Positions 50,971-59,676 of a stretch of DNA of 64,000 bases are shown in pieces. The position numbers and the translations under genes are program-made. The stretch is from Oscillospiraceae bacterium. GTDB lineage: Bacteria; Bacillota; Clostridia; Oscillospirales; Ruminococcaceae. Each line of letters begins with the position of its first letter. The first letter of the stretch is position 1. Below the pieces are notes generated by a model, which was not told the DNA's origin, searched no databases, and saw nothing but the letters and a program-made list of their open reading frames with translations. The stretch spans positions 62,001 to 126,000 of the forward strand of contig SFJO01000001.1 of the NCBI GenBank assembly GCA_004555865.1, given 5' to 3'.

Positions 50971-51516
50971 TTACGGCAGATTGCGCCGCAGCTTGGCCCG
51001 GGCGCGGCCCAGGGCATTTTCCACGCTTTTGGTGGTGCGGCCCAGCTGCACGCCGATGGCGGCATAACTCAGGCCCTGTAAATAAAGGCCCAGCACCTGC
51101 CGTTCCAGCGGGGAAAGGCGCGCTGCCATGCGGGCCTTCCAGCTGTTGTAGCGCTCCTGCTCAATGGCCTGTTCTTCCGGGCCGGGGGCCGGGGTGCTTT
51201 CTTCCAGAGGTACGCTGGTATTCAGCGGAAGATGCTTTTTTCGGCCGGCCGCCCGTTTTGCAGCCTGCTGCGCATGCTGAATGCACGCGCCTGCATAGGT
51301 TTCAAAAGAAGCATCCCGGCAGACGTCATAGCTTTCCAAGGCACGGAACAGCCCGATGATGCCTTCCTGCACGGCGTCCTCCAGCTCCATCCCGGGGCCA
51401 ATGCAGCCTGCTGCGCTGGAGCGAATCATCGGCATCATGTGCGCAAGCACACAGGCCAACGCCGCTTCATCGCCCGCCTGAGCCAAGCCCACTTGTGCGG
51501 GAGTAAACTGGGGCAC
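50971..51516 (-). CDS. Sigma-70 family RNA polymerase sigma factor (small type)
   Basis: 181-residue sigma factor with region 2 (about 25-95, with ELEDAVQEGIIGLFRALESYD and ASFETYAGACIQHAQQ) and region 4 (about 130-180, with LSPLERQVLGLYLQGLSYAAIGVQLGRTTKSVENALGRARAKLRR). It lacks region 3, as in SigH or ECF-like factors. The motifs fit the SigH/sporulation group better than ECF, but the assignment is open. The start is GTG at 51516, after GGTGAGGCAAG. No anti-sigma gene lies next to it. Confidence 0.85.
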   Translation of the reverse strand: MPQFTPAQVGLAQAGDEAALACVLAHMMPMIRSSAAGCIGPGMELEDAVQEGIIGLFRALESYDVCRDASFETYAGACIQHAQQAAKRAAGRKKHLPLNTSVPLEESTPAPGPEEQAIEQERYNSWKARMAARLSPLERQVLGLYLQGLSYAAIGVQLGRTTKSVENALGRARAKLRRNLP

Positions 51517-51556
51517 CTTGCCTCACCTGCCAACCTGAACTTTTGAAATCTTATTT

Positions 51557-51641
51557 ATTGTATCGTCATTGTGACGTTTTGTCAATAATTTTTTCAGGTA
51601 TGTTTTGTCGAAATTGTTATCCCAAACTCGTCAAAATGACG
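51557..51641 (-). promoter_or_regulatory. Sigma-factor promoter with paired CGTCA-N3-TGACG dyads
   Basis: On the minus strand TTGACA (51580-51585) and TACAAT (51557-51562) are 17 nt apart. The spacer contains the perfect dyad CGTCATTGTGACG (51564-51576). A second dyad with the same arms, CGTCAAAATGACG, lies at 51629-51641, 65 bp centre to centre. Both look like binding sites of one dimeric regulator. Confidence 0.6.
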
Positions 51642-51689
51642 AAACGAGGTGGGAAAGCCGTCGTTTTTTGCCCTGCTGCAAAATTTTTC

Positions 51690-51718
51690 TTGCGCTGGCC
51701 TTCAAAATCGGTTATAAT
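51690..51718 (+). promoter_or_regulatory. Predicted promoter of tRNA-Leu
   Basis: TTGCGC (51690-51695) and TATAAT (51713-51718) are 17 nt apart and end 46 nt before the tRNA. Confidence 0.65.
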
Positions 51719-51764
51719 AAGTAAGCATTCATATTCTATGAGTGTGCTTCCCACAACTAAATCA

Positions 51765-51851
51765 GCCGGTGTGTTGGAATTGGCAGACGAGACGGACTCA
51801 AAATCCGTTGGTGGCAACACCGTATGGGTTCGACCCCCATCACCGGCACCA
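51765..51851 (+). tRNA. tRNA-Leu (anticodon CAA)
   Basis: 87 nt with encoded CCA and a long variable arm, as expected of class II tRNAs. Acceptor GCCGGTG pairs with CACCGGC; anticodon stem ACGGA/TCCGT with loop CTCAAAA gives anticodon CAA; T arm has GGTTCGACCCC. It is followed by an intrinsic terminator. Confidence 0.95.
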
Positions 51852-51854
51852 ATC

Positions 51855-51889
51855 GTACCTAAGTGGTTTTTACCGCTTAGGTACTTTTT
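51855..51889 (+). terminator. Terminator of tRNA-Leu
   Basis: Stem GTACCTAAGTGG (51855-51866) and CCGCTTAGGTAC (51873-51884) is followed by TTTTTATTTT. Confidence 0.85.
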
Positions 51890-52324
51890 ATTTTGTGCCG
51901 CCTGGCCAGACATAAACCGGAGATGTCTGCCGCGTTGTCTGCCTATATTTTCTGCACCGGGCTATCCCTTTACGGCATATTATGACCCTGCCAGAACTCC
52001 TGACAGTGCCGGTAAACCCCGGCAAATTTCAGTTTGGGGATGTACAGCACAGTGCCATCCTCCAGCCGCAGTGAAAAATCGCTGCGCCGCAGTTCGCTCG
52101 ATTTTCGAAAATCCCCCGTGCCGCGAGGCACGGGGAATTTTTTTGCGGTGTGCTTTTTCAAATCAAGCGATTTTATTATTTCGGATTGCCTCAGTGTTTC
52201 GGTGCCTCTTGAAACGAAAGCGGATGCGTTGCACCATACCATTCACCCAAATAGACATTTCATCGATTCTGTGCTACGATGTTTTTGAATATGCAAGCAC
52301 AGAATTTACAAAGGAGCAGTCACC
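51890..52324. other. AT-rich gap between tRNA-Leu and mrr
   Basis: This 435-bp stretch has no supported gene. A minus-strand frame (51970-52242) holds a tail rich in aromatic and basic residues (LRLEDGTVLYIPKLKFAGVYRHCQEFW) that could be a remnant of a lost gene. A stem CCCCGTGCC/GGCACGGGG followed by TTTTTTT lies at 52115-52146 (plus direction). A promoter, TAGACA (52252-52257) and TACGAT (52275-52280), 17 nt apart, fits mrr. Confidence 0.45.
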
Positions 52325-53242
52325 ATGTCGATTCCCAAATACGACGAAATGTATCGTGCCTTTCTGAATTGTCTGGCGGACGGGCACCCCCATGATTTAA
52401 AGGAGATAAAATCCGCCGTTGCCAACCAATTCCGCCTCTCCCCTGCGGAGCGAGAGGTGCTTCTTGCGAGCGGAAAGCAGACCGTTTTTGACAACCGGAT
52501 TGGCTGGTGCCGGACCTATTTAAAAAAAGCCGGTCTGCTGGAAAGCATTGCACGCGGCAAGTATGTTCTTACTGCTGACGGAAAGCGCGTGTTGTCGGAA
52601 AATCCCGCTAAAATCGACAATCTTTACTTGCAGCGGTTTGATTCATTCCGCGCCTTTTTTTCACGCAGTTCAGACAATGAGCATCCTGTAGCTGCCGTTT
52701 CCAGCCAAACACCCCAAGACACCTTGGAGGCTGCCTTTCATCAGATAAACTCCGTCCTGGAAGACAATCTGCTCACCGCCATCATGGGGCAATCCCCCGC
52801 CTTTTTCGAGCACCTTGTCGTGAAGCTACTGACGCAAATGGGGTATGGCGGCTCGGCGGAGGATGCCGGAATGGTGATTGGCCAAACCGGAGACGAAGGC
52901 ATTGACGGCCTGATTCGTGAGGATAAATTGGGCTTCAGCCTGATTTACATTCAGGCCAAGCGTTGGGACCGCAGCACGTCCATCGGTCGCCCGGAAATTC
53001 AAAAGTTTGTCGGTGCCCTGGCCGGGCAGGGCGCCTCTAAGGGGCTGTTTATCACAACCGCAAAGTTCACCAAAGAAGCCCGCGAATACGCCAATAAGCA
53101 GCATACCGCCAAAATTGTCCTTGTGGATGGCCAAAAGCTTGCAAAATTGATGATTGAATACAATTTGGGCGTCTCCACCGAAACCACATATCAGGTCAAG
53201 CGCATTGACACCGATTTTTTCTCCGATGATTGGGATGCCTAA
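52325..53242 (+). CDS. mrr: Mrr-like type IV restriction endonuclease
   Basis: 305-residue protein. An Mrr N-terminal winged-helix region (about 8-95, with YRAFLNCLADGHPHDLKEI and YLKKAGLLESIARGKYVLTADG) is joined to a C-terminal Mrr catalytic domain (about 155-280). The catalytic PD-(D/E)xK-type motif is TGDEGIDGLI (Asp194) and IYIQAKRW (Gln210-x-Lys212), the Mrr variant with Q-x-K. Mrr enzymes cut DNA with foreign methylation. AAAGGAGCAGTC precedes the ATG. Base composition is more AT-rich than the neighbours, and it lies next to a tRNA, which suggests acquisition. Confidence 0.92.
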   Translation: MSIPKYDEMYRAFLNCLADGHPHDLKEIKSAVANQFRLSPAEREVLLASGKQTVFDNRIGWCRTYLKKAGLLESIARGKYVLTADGKRVLSENPAKIDNLYLQRFDSFRAFFSRSSDNEHPVAAVSSQTPQDTLEAAFHQINSVLEDNLLTAIMGQSPAFFEHLVVKLLTQMGYGGSAEDAGMVIGQTGDEGIDGLIREDKLGFSLIYIQAKRWDRSTSIGRPEIQKFVGALAGQGASKGLFITTAKFTKEAREYANKQHTAKIVLVDGQKLAKLMIEYNLGVSTETTYQVKRIDTDFFSDDWDA

Positions 53243-53248
53243 AAAACG

Positions 53249-53288
53249 CGCAGAGAGTCCCCCAGCCCATGCCGGGGGACTCTCTGCG
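53249..53288. terminator. Bidirectional terminator between mrr and the Opu-type genes
   Basis: 15-bp stem CGCAGAGAGTCCCCC (53249-53263) with its complement (53273-53288), A-run before and T-rich DNA after, between convergent genes. Confidence 0.7.
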
Positions 53289-53318
53289 TTTACACATTTT
53301 TAAGTTTCCGGTCTGCGG

Positions 53319-54839
53319 TCAGGCCGCCAGCAGGCCCTGTTCCACCAGGAAGTTCCGGGCCACCTCGTTCACGTCGCGGCCCTCCACATCCACCTGGTAG
53401 GTCATCTGCGCCATCTGCTCGTTGGAAATGCGCCCTTCCAGCAGGTTCATGACCTGCTCCAGGCCCTGGTCGGCGTACTCATCCAGCACTTCCTGCCGCA
53501 CCAGCAGCGTACCGTTGTACTCCGGGAAGAAATTCTTGTCGTCCTCCAGGATCTTCAACCCCGCCTTGATGTTCAGGCCGTCGGTGGTGTACACCTCCGT
53601 CACCTGGAAGCTGCCGTTCTCGATGGCGTTGTACTTCAGGCTGATGTCCACCGAGACCGCATCCTTAAACTTCAGGCCGTAATAGGCCGCAAAGGGATTG
53701 TACTTCATGCTGCCCTCGGTGGTAAAAAAGTCATGCTCGGCGCCGAACACCAGCTGCCCTGCAATGGGCACAAGGTCGCTCACCGTGTTCAGGCCATACT
53801 GCTGCGCCAGCGCTTCGGGCACGGCAATGGCATAGGTGTTGTCCAGCCCGAACTTTCCCAGCATCCGCACGCCGTAGCGCTCCATCGCCTGCCGGTTGGC
53901 GTAGTCGTACAGGGTCTCGCCCGCCGGGATGTCGGTGGTGTCCTGATGCAGGTAGGTGGTAAGCAGGGTGCCGTCGTAGCTCACAATAAAGTCGCAGGAG
54001 GACTGGGCCGCCGTCAGCTCGTTGAAAGCGTTCACCGCAGTCATCTCATCCTTGATGACCACCTTCAGGCCGGTGCGGTCCTCCACCAGCATCTTCACCA
54101 TACGGGTGAGCAGCTGCGGCTCGGAGTAGTTCAGGTCGTACACATACAAATCGCCCTTTTCACCGCTGGTGCCGAAGGGCACCAGCAGTACAAAGGCCGC
54201 CAGCAGAAGGGCTAACGGGGTCAGCAGCTTCTTGCGTCCCCCGCCGCGGATGGCAGCAGAGTGCATCCGCTTTTCAAACACGCCCATCAGCGCATCCAGC
54301 GCCGCGGCGATCACCATCAGCACCAGCGTTGCGGACAGAATGGTTTTCATGTCCTTCAGGCGGATGCCCCGGGTGATAACGCTGCCCAGGCCGCCGCCGC
54401 CCACAAAGGCCGCAAACACCGCCGTGCCGATGGCGTTGACCACCGCAATGCGGATGCCGGTAAACATGGTGGGAAACGCCAGCGGCAGCTCCACCATGAC
54501 CACCCGATAGAGCTTGCTCATGCCCATGCCCCGGGCCGCCTCTTTTACACCGGGGTCCACCTGCTGCAGGCCAAGGCATGTGTTGCGCACGATGGGCAGC
54601 AGCGAATACAGGGTGATGCCCAGAATCACCGTGGCCTTGCCCGCGCCCAGGAACACCATGATGATGCCCAGCAGCGCCAGCGAGGGGATGGTCTGAAGCA
54701 AATCCACCACCCGAAGGATCACGGCCCGGGCCTTGGGGTACAGATAGGCCAGCAGGCCCAGCGGCACACCGATGAGAATGGAGAGGAGGCAGGCGGCCAG
54801 CACAATGTAAAGGTGTTCAAAAATCATCGACCAGGTCAT
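53319..54839 (-). CDS. Osmolyte ABC transporter permease fused to binding protein (OpuC type)
   Basis: 506-residue fusion. Residues 1-210 are a five- to six-helix permease with the EAA loop GVKEAARGMGMSKLYRVVMVELPLAF. A transmembrane segment (about 216-236) then tethers an OpuAC/ProX-type binding domain (about 240-506) that includes VSDLVPIAGQLVFGAEHDFF. Such fusions bind choline or glycine betaine; the exact ligand is not shown. The start at 54839 follows AAAGGAGGG and overlaps the second permease gene by 4 nt. Confidence 0.92.
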   Translation of the reverse strand: MTWSMIFEHLYIVLAACLLSILIGVPLGLLAYLYPKARAVILRVVDLLQTIPSLALLGIIMVFLGAGKATVILGITLYSLLPIVRNTCLGLQQVDPGVKEAARGMGMSKLYRVVMVELPLAFPTMFTGIRIAVVNAIGTAVFAAFVGGGGLGSVITRGIRLKDMKTILSATLVLMVIAAALDALMGVFEKRMHSAAIRGGGRKKLLTPLALLLAAFVLLVPFGTSGEKGDLYVYDLNYSEPQLLTRMVKMLVEDRTGLKVVIKDEMTAVNAFNELTAAQSSCDFIVSYDGTLLTTYLHQDTTDIPAGETLYDYANRQAMERYGVRMLGKFGLDNTYAIAVPEALAQQYGLNTVSDLVPIAGQLVFGAEHDFFTTEGSMKYNPFAAYYGLKFKDAVSVDISLKYNAIENGSFQVTEVYTTDGLNIKAGLKILEDDKNFFPEYNGTLLVRQEVLDEYADQGLEQVMNLLEGRISNEQMAQMTYQVDVEGRDVNEVARNFLVEQGLLAA

Positions 54840-55477
54840 TTTCCACCCTCCTTTCGCATTCCCCGGGGCGTGACCTTCTTCTGCAGCAGGTCCACCAGCC
54901 ACCCAAGCAGAATGGCCAGCAGCGCCGCCGGGATCGCTCCCAGCAGAATGAGGGTGTTGTTGTTGGAGTTGGTGCCCTGGTAAACGAAGTCACCTAGGCC
55001 GCCCAGGCCGATCATGGAGGCCAGCACCGCCCAGGATACGGTATAAATGGCAGCCATGCGCAGGCCGGCCACGATGGAGGGCATGGCCAGCGGCAGCTCC
55101 ACCTGAAGCAGGGTTTGAAGCGGCGACATACCACAGCCCTTTGCCGCTTCCACATAGCGGCTTTCCACCGCCAGAATTCCGGTGTAGGTATTTTTCAGCA
55201 CCGGGAACATGGCGTACACCGTCAGGGCCACAATGACCGTAGCGGGCACCATGCCCCACCAGATAAACAGTACACCGATGAACACCAGGCCGGGAATGGT
55301 CTGGAACACCGACAGAATGGGCAGCACAATGCCGGACCAGCGGGGCACCCGGGAGAGCAGCACGCCCAGCACCAGGCCCAGCGCAAAGCCGATGGCCACC
55401 GACACCAGAACGTACCCCAGGTGCACCGCAACCGCCTTCAGCAGCATGGCGCCGTATGCATCAATCAGATACTTCAT
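54836..55477 (-). CDS. Osmolyte ABC transporter permease (OpuCB/OpuCD-like)
   Basis: 213-residue permease with five helices and the EAA loop YVEAAKGCGMSPLQTLLQVELPLAMP. It is a partner of the permease-binding-protein fusion. GGGGGAGGCC precedes the ATG at 55477; the gene overlaps both neighbours by 4 nt, so all three genes are translationally coupled. Confidence 0.93.
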   Translation of the reverse strand: MKYLIDAYGAMLLKAVAVHLGYVLVSVAIGFALGLVLGVLLSRVPRWSGIVLPILSVFQTIPGLVFIGVLFIWWGMVPATVIVALTVYAMFPVLKNTYTGILAVESRYVEAAKGCGMSPLQTLLQVELPLAMPSIVAGLRMAAIYTVSWAVLASMIGLGGLGDFVYQGTNSNNNTLILLGAIPAALLAILLGWLVDLLQKKVTPRGMRKEGGK

Positions 55478-56586
55478 TTGGCCTCCCCCCACAGGTTTTC
55501 AGCCACCGAGCGGGCTACGCTGGTTTTGGTCACGATTCCGGCGATGGTATCGTCCTCCCGAAGAACCACCACGTAGTTTGCGCCGGAATCCAGCAGATAG
55601 TCAAAGCTCTCCTTGGCGTCGTCCCCCACCCGGGCCACCCGGGCCGTCTGACGGATCAGCGGTTCAATGCTCTTCAGGCCCTGCCCCCAGTGGCGGATGT
55701 CGCCAATGGACACAATGCCCAGATAGTGCTCGTGTTCGTCCGTCACCAGCAGGGTATCCACACTGCCGCGGGCCATGCGCTCGGCGCACTCCAGCACGCC
55801 GCGGTTTTTCTGCACGCTGAGCACATTGGTGCGCATAAAGCTTTCCACCTTGGAGGGGGCCGGTGCGCCGGGGGCGTGCTTGCCCAAGAAGTCCCGCACC
55901 TGCTCACTGGCCGGATGCTCCAGCATCTCCTCGGGAGAGGCCATCTGCACAATGCGGCCGCCGTCCATAAAAATAATGGTATCGGCCAGCTTCAGAGCCT
56001 CGCCCATATCGTGGGTGACGAACACAATGGTCTTGTTCAGTTTCTGCTGCAAGCGCTTTACTTCGTCCTGCAAATTCTCGCGGGTCATGGGGTCCAGGGC
56101 ACTGAAGGGTTCGTCCATCAGCACAATGGAGGGCGAGGCCGCCAGTGCGCGCAGCACGCCGATGCGCTGCTGCTGGCCGCCGGAAAGCTCGGAGGGGTAC
56201 TTGTCCGCATACTGCTCCATGTTCACCATGGGCAGCATCTCTTTCACGATCTGGTCGCAGCGGGCCTTGTCGTATTTCAGAAGCCGGGGCACCACGCAGA
56301 TGTTCTGGGCCACCGTCATATTGGGGAACAGACCGATCTGCTGGATCACATAGCCGATGTGGCGGCGCAGCTCCACCTTGTCAATCTCATGAATCTCCTT
56401 GCCGTCAATGAGAATGCGGCCGCTGTCCGGCTCAATGAGGCGGTTGATGGTTTTCAGCGTGGTGGTTTTGCCGCAGCCGGACGTGCCGATGAGCACCACA
56501 AACTGACCATCCGGAATGGTGAAGTTCAGATCCCGCAGGATCGGTGTTTTGCCGTAGTTCTTGCAGACATGCTCAAATTGAATCAT
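55474..56586 (-). CDS. Osmolyte ABC transporter ATPase with CBS domains (OpuCA-like)
   Basis: 370-residue ATP-binding subunit. Walker A is GTSGCGKTT (34-42), the signature is LSGGQQQR (133-140) and Walker B is LMDEP (155-159). The C-terminal part (about 247-365) carries two CBS repeats, which in OpuA and OpuC sense ionic strength or cyclic di-AMP. It is first in the operon and overlaps the next gene by 4 nt. Confidence 0.95.
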   Translation of the reverse strand: MIQFEHVCKNYGKTPILRDLNFTIPDGQFVVLIGTSGCGKTTTLKTINRLIEPDSGRILIDGKEIHEIDKVELRRHIGYVIQQIGLFPNMTVAQNICVVPRLLKYDKARCDQIVKEMLPMVNMEQYADKYPSELSGGQQQRIGVLRALAASPSIVLMDEPFSALDPMTRENLQDEVKRLQQKLNKTIVFVTHDMGEALKLADTIIFMDGGRIVQMASPEEMLEHPASEQVRDFLGKHAPGAPAPSKVESFMRTNVLSVQKNRGVLECAERMARGSVDTLLVTDEHEHYLGIVSIGDIRHWGQGLKSIEPLIRQTARVARVGDDAKESFDYLLDSGANYVVVLREDDTIAGIVTKTSVARSVAENLWGEAK

Positions 56587-56905
56587 GGTGGCTTCACTCC
56601 TTCATTTCAGACTGCTTTTTCGTTATAATTATAACATAGAATTTTCATCGATTGGATAAATAAATTGTTAAAATTTATCGCGCGGCGCAAATTCTCTCTA
56701 GGTCACATCCCGCAAAAAATTGCGCAGATCGTGCAGTTATCCAATTTTTTCGTGTTCGTTCGGTCAAATTGTCCAAATTGTCCCGGTGCATTGCTCAAAC
56801 GGCCCGCCCCTGCTATAATGAGGGTAATAAAAAAGGCTCTGGCCGGCGGCCGCGCCTTTGCGCCCGCCCGGCAGCCTGCATTCATCCGGAAGGAGTGCTG
56901 CTTGT
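56587..56905. other. Divergent control region between the Opu-type operon and fsa
   Basis: AT-rich 319-bp region. On the minus strand TATAAT (56628-56633) is the likely -10 of the Opu-type operon, with no good -35. On the plus strand TTGCTC (56791-56796) and TATAAT (56814-56819), 17 nt apart, make a strong promoter for fsa. The middle has short A/T repeats of AATTGTCC type (56758-56780) that might be operator sites. Confidence 0.5.
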
Positions 56906-57565
56906 ATGAAACTGTTCATTGACACCGCCAATGTGGAAGAAATTCGTACCGCCAGTGAAATGGGTGTCATCGCCGGTGTGACCACCAACCCCAGCCTCAT
57001 TGCCAAAGAGGGACGGGACTACGCCACCGTGCTGAAGGAGATCGCCGCCATTGTGGACGGTCCCATCAGCGGTGAGGTAAAGGCCACCACCACCGACGCC
57101 GCCGGGATGATCGCCGAGGGCGAGGCCATTTATGCTCTGGACCCGGCCCATATGGTCGTGAAAATCCCCATGACCGCCGAGGGCCTGAAGGCCATCAAGG
57201 CCCTGTCGGCCAAGGGCATTCCCACCAACTGCACCCTGATTTTCACCGCCAACCAGGCGCTGCTGGCCGCCCGGGCCGGCGCCACGTATGTCAGCCCCTT
57301 CCTGGGCCGGCTGGATGACATCAGCCAGCCCGGCATTGAGCTGGTGCAGAACATCCATGACATTTTCCTGAACTACCCGGACATCACCACCCAGATCATC
57401 GCCGCCAGTGTGCGCAACCCCATCCATGTGACCGACTGTGCCCTGGCCGGTGCCGACATCGCCACGGTGCCCTACAAGGTCATCGAGCAGATGCTGCACC
57501 ACCCTCTCACCGATGCCGGCATTGAAAAGTTTAAGGCCGACTATGTGAAGGTATTCGGCGAATAA
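56906..57565 (+). CDS. fsa: Fructose-6-phosphate aldolase / transaldolase-like
   Basis: 219-residue class I aldolase of the small transaldolase group (FSA/TalC). It starts [16 protein letters not shown]. The Schiff-base lysine is Lys86 in MVVKIPMT, and the C-terminal half has [32 protein letters not shown]. These enzymes convert fructose-6-P to dihydroxyacetone and glyceraldehyde-3-P or act as transaldolase; which applies here is uncertain. AAGGAGTGCTGC precedes the ATG at 56906. It has its own promoter and is monocistronic. Confidence 0.92.
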   Translation: MKLFIDTANVEEIRTASEMGVIAGVTTNPSLIAKEGRDYATVLKEIAAIVDGPISGEVKATTTDAAGMIAEGEAIYALDPAHMVVKIPMTAEGLKAIKALSAKGIPTNCTLIFTANQALLAARAGATYVSPFLGRLDDISQPGIELVQNIHDIFLNYPDITTQIIAASVRNPIHVTDCALAGADIATVPYKVIEQMLHHPLTDAGIEKFKADYVKVFGE

Positions 57566-57610
57566 GTCCGGTTCTTATTGGCTGGTTTTTCAAAATGATA
57601 AAAAGATGAT

Positions 57611-57646
57611 AAAAAGCGCGGCCCAAACGGTTGGGCCGCGCTTTTT
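57611..57646. terminator. Bidirectional terminator between fsa and rfbB
   Basis: 16-bp perfect stem AAAAAGCGCGGCCCAA (57611-57626) with TTGGGCCGCGCTTTTT (57631-57646), loop ACGG, between convergent genes. Confidence 0.8.
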
Positions 57647-57670
57647 CGTATTTTTTGCAATTACAAAACG

Positions 57671-58735
57671 TTATTTGTTTTTATACATTTCCTGATAGTA
57701 ATTCTGGTAGTCGCCGCTGGTGATGCGCTTCATCCAGTCCTCATGCTCCAGATACCAGTCAATGGTCTTGACAATGCCCACTTCAAAGGTGGTTTCCGGG
57801 TACCAGCCCAGCTCCTCCTTGATCTTGGTGGGGTCAATGCCGTAGCGGCGATCGTGGCCCAAACGGTCGGCCACGTGCCGGATCAGCTCCTCGCTGATGC
57901 CCTCATCCTTCAGCCGGTCGTGCAGCTGAGCAATGATGGTCTTGACGATGAAGATGTTGGGCCGCTCGTTGTGGCCGCCCACGTTGTACACCTGGCCGCT
58001 GCGGCCGCCGTTTGCCACCATGTCAATGGCCTTGCAGTGGTCCTCCACATACAGCCAGTCGCGCACCTGCATTCCATCGCCGTACACCGGCAGGCTCTTG
58101 TGCTGCTTCACGTTGTTGATCATCAGGGGAATCAGCTTTTCCGGGAACTGATAGGGGCCGTAGTTGTTGGAGCAGCGGGTGATGTTCACCGGCATGCCGT
58201 AGGTGTCGTGATAGGCCATCACGAACAGGTCGGCGCTGGCCTTGCTGCTGGAATAGGGGCTGTGGGGGCACAGGGGCGTGGTCTCCATAAAATAGCCGGT
58301 CTCGCCCAGAGTGCCGTACACCTCATCGGTGGACACCTGCAGGTACTTCTTGCCCTCTTTCCAGATGCGCTTCTCTGCGTCGTACCAGGCGTTTTTGGCG
58401 CACTGCAGCAGGTTGACGGTGCCCATCACGTTGCTCTGCACGAAGATCTCCGGGTTGGAGATGCTCCGGTCCACATGGCTCTCGGCTGCAAAGTTGATCA
58501 CATAGTCGAAGTCGTACTGCTCGAACAGGCGGGTGACCAGTTCCTTATCGCAGATGTCGCCCTGCACGAAGGTGTGGCGTTCGTCGCCCTCGCAGTCCTT
58601 CAGATTTTCCAGGTTGCCCGCGTAGGTCAGCTTGTCCAGGTTGATCAGCTTGATCTCAGGGTACTTGTTCAGCATATAGTAGACGAAGTTGGTGCCGATG
58701 AAACCGGCGCAGCCGGTAACCAGATACGTTTTCAT
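57671..58735 (-). CDS. rfbB: dTDP-glucose 4,6-dehydratase
   Basis: Makes dTDP-4-keto-6-deoxyglucose from dTDP-glucose. The 354-residue short-chain-dehydrogenase product has the NAD motif GCAGFIGTNF (Gly8, 11, 14), the catalytic STDEVYG (Asp137, Glu138) and YSSSK (Tyr161, Lys165). Length is normal. It lies 6 nt after rfbD and is the last gene of the group. Its product is the branch point to rhamnose and to RffA-made Fuc4N. Confidence 0.96.
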   Translation of the reverse strand: MKTYLVTGCAGFIGTNFVYYMLNKYPEIKLINLDKLTYAGNLENLKDCEGDERHTFVQGDICDKELVTRLFEQYDFDYVINFAAESHVDRSISNPEIFVQSNVMGTVNLLQCAKNAWYDAEKRIWKEGKKYLQVSTDEVYGTLGETGYFMETTPLCPHSPYSSSKASADLFVMAYHDTYGMPVNITRCSNNYGPYQFPEKLIPLMINNVKQHKSLPVYGDGMQVRDWLYVEDHCKAIDMVANGGRSGQVYNVGGHNERPNIFIVKTIIAQLHDRLKDEGISEELIRHVADRLGHDRRYGIDPTKIKEELGWYPETTFEVGIVKTIDWYLEHEDWMKRITSGDYQNYYQEMYKNK

Positions 58736-58741
58736 AAATTG

Positions 58742-59647
58742 TTATGCCTCCGGGCTTTCGTTCTTAAAAAATTCGGTCAGGGCTTCCTGCCAGGGGCGCA
58801 TTTCGTTGCCCACCGTGCAGGCCAGCATCCGGTTTTCCAGGGCGCTCCAGGCGGGGCGGCTGGCTGCGTCCGGATGGGCGGCCGCGTACTCGGCGCTGGT
58901 GCAGGGGGCCACGGTGGCCTTCACCCCGCTCAGTCGGATGATCTCGCAGGCAAAGTCATACCAGCTGCACACGCCCTCGCCGGTGCAGTGGTAGGTGCCG
59001 TACTCGCTGCTCACCGCCAGCTTCAGCAGATGGTGGGCCAGGTCGGCAGCGTTGGTGGGGTTGCCCAGCTGGTCGTTCACCACGGTCAGGGCCCCCAGCT
59101 TGCGGCCCGCGTTCACCATGGTGAACACAAAGTTTTTGCCGGTGTGGCTGTACAGCCAGGCGGTGCGCACCACAAAGCTGCGGGGGCAGAACTGCCGCAC
59201 ATACTGCTCGCCCAGAAGCTTGGTGCGCCCATAGGCGCTCACCGGGGCAGGCAGGGCACTCTCATCCAGAGGCACACCGCCGTTTTCTTTGCCGCTGAAC
59301 ACATAATCGGTGGAAACATGCACCAGTTTTGCGCCCACCTTCTGGGCGGCAATGGCCAGGTTCCGGGGGCCCAGGGCGTTCACCTTAAAGGCATCCTCGG
59401 TGTGGCTCTCGCAGCCGTCCACATTGGTGTAGGCGGCGCAGTTGATGATCACATCCGGCTCCATCCGGCGCACAAAGGCCACAACCTCGTCCCGGTCGGT
59501 GATGTCCAGCTCATCCGCATCGGTGGGAATGACCTTGGCCGTACACAGCTTTTCCGGAATGGGCCCAATCTCGGAGCGGCCTTCCTTCAGCTGGCGCAGC
59601 AGCTCGGTGCCCAACTGGCCGTGGCTGCCCGTGATCAGAATCTTCAT
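58742..59647 (-). CDS. rfbD: dTDP-4-dehydrorhamnose reductase
   Basis: NADPH-dependent last step of dTDP-L-rhamnose synthesis. The 301-residue product starts MKILITGSHGQLGTEL (nucleotide motif) and has VHVSTDYVFSGKENGG and YGRTKLLGEQYV (Tyr-x3-Lys). Its substrate needs the 3,5-epimerase RfbC, which is not encoded in this cluster. It lies 29 nt after rfbA. Confidence 0.94.
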   Translation of the reverse strand: MKILITGSHGQLGTELLRQLKEGRSEIGPIPEKLCTAKVIPTDADELDITDRDEVVAFVRRMEPDVIINCAAYTNVDGCESHTEDAFKVNALGPRNLAIAAQKVGAKLVHVSTDYVFSGKENGGVPLDESALPAPVSAYGRTKLLGEQYVRQFCPRSFVVRTAWLYSHTGKNFVFTMVNAGRKLGALTVVNDQLGNPTNAADLAHHLLKLAVSSEYGTYHCTGEGVCSWYDFACEIIRLSGVKATVAPCTSAEYAAAHPDAASRPAWSALENRMLACTVGNEMRPWQEALTEFFKNESPEA

Positions 59648-59676
59648 ATCGTGTCAGCTCCTTTGTTTCAAAGCGC

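Noticed and set aside
51970..52242. 90-codon minus-strand gene
   Set aside because: No ribosome site, no recognisable full domain, and it spans a strong hairpin with T-run. Kept only as a possible remnant.
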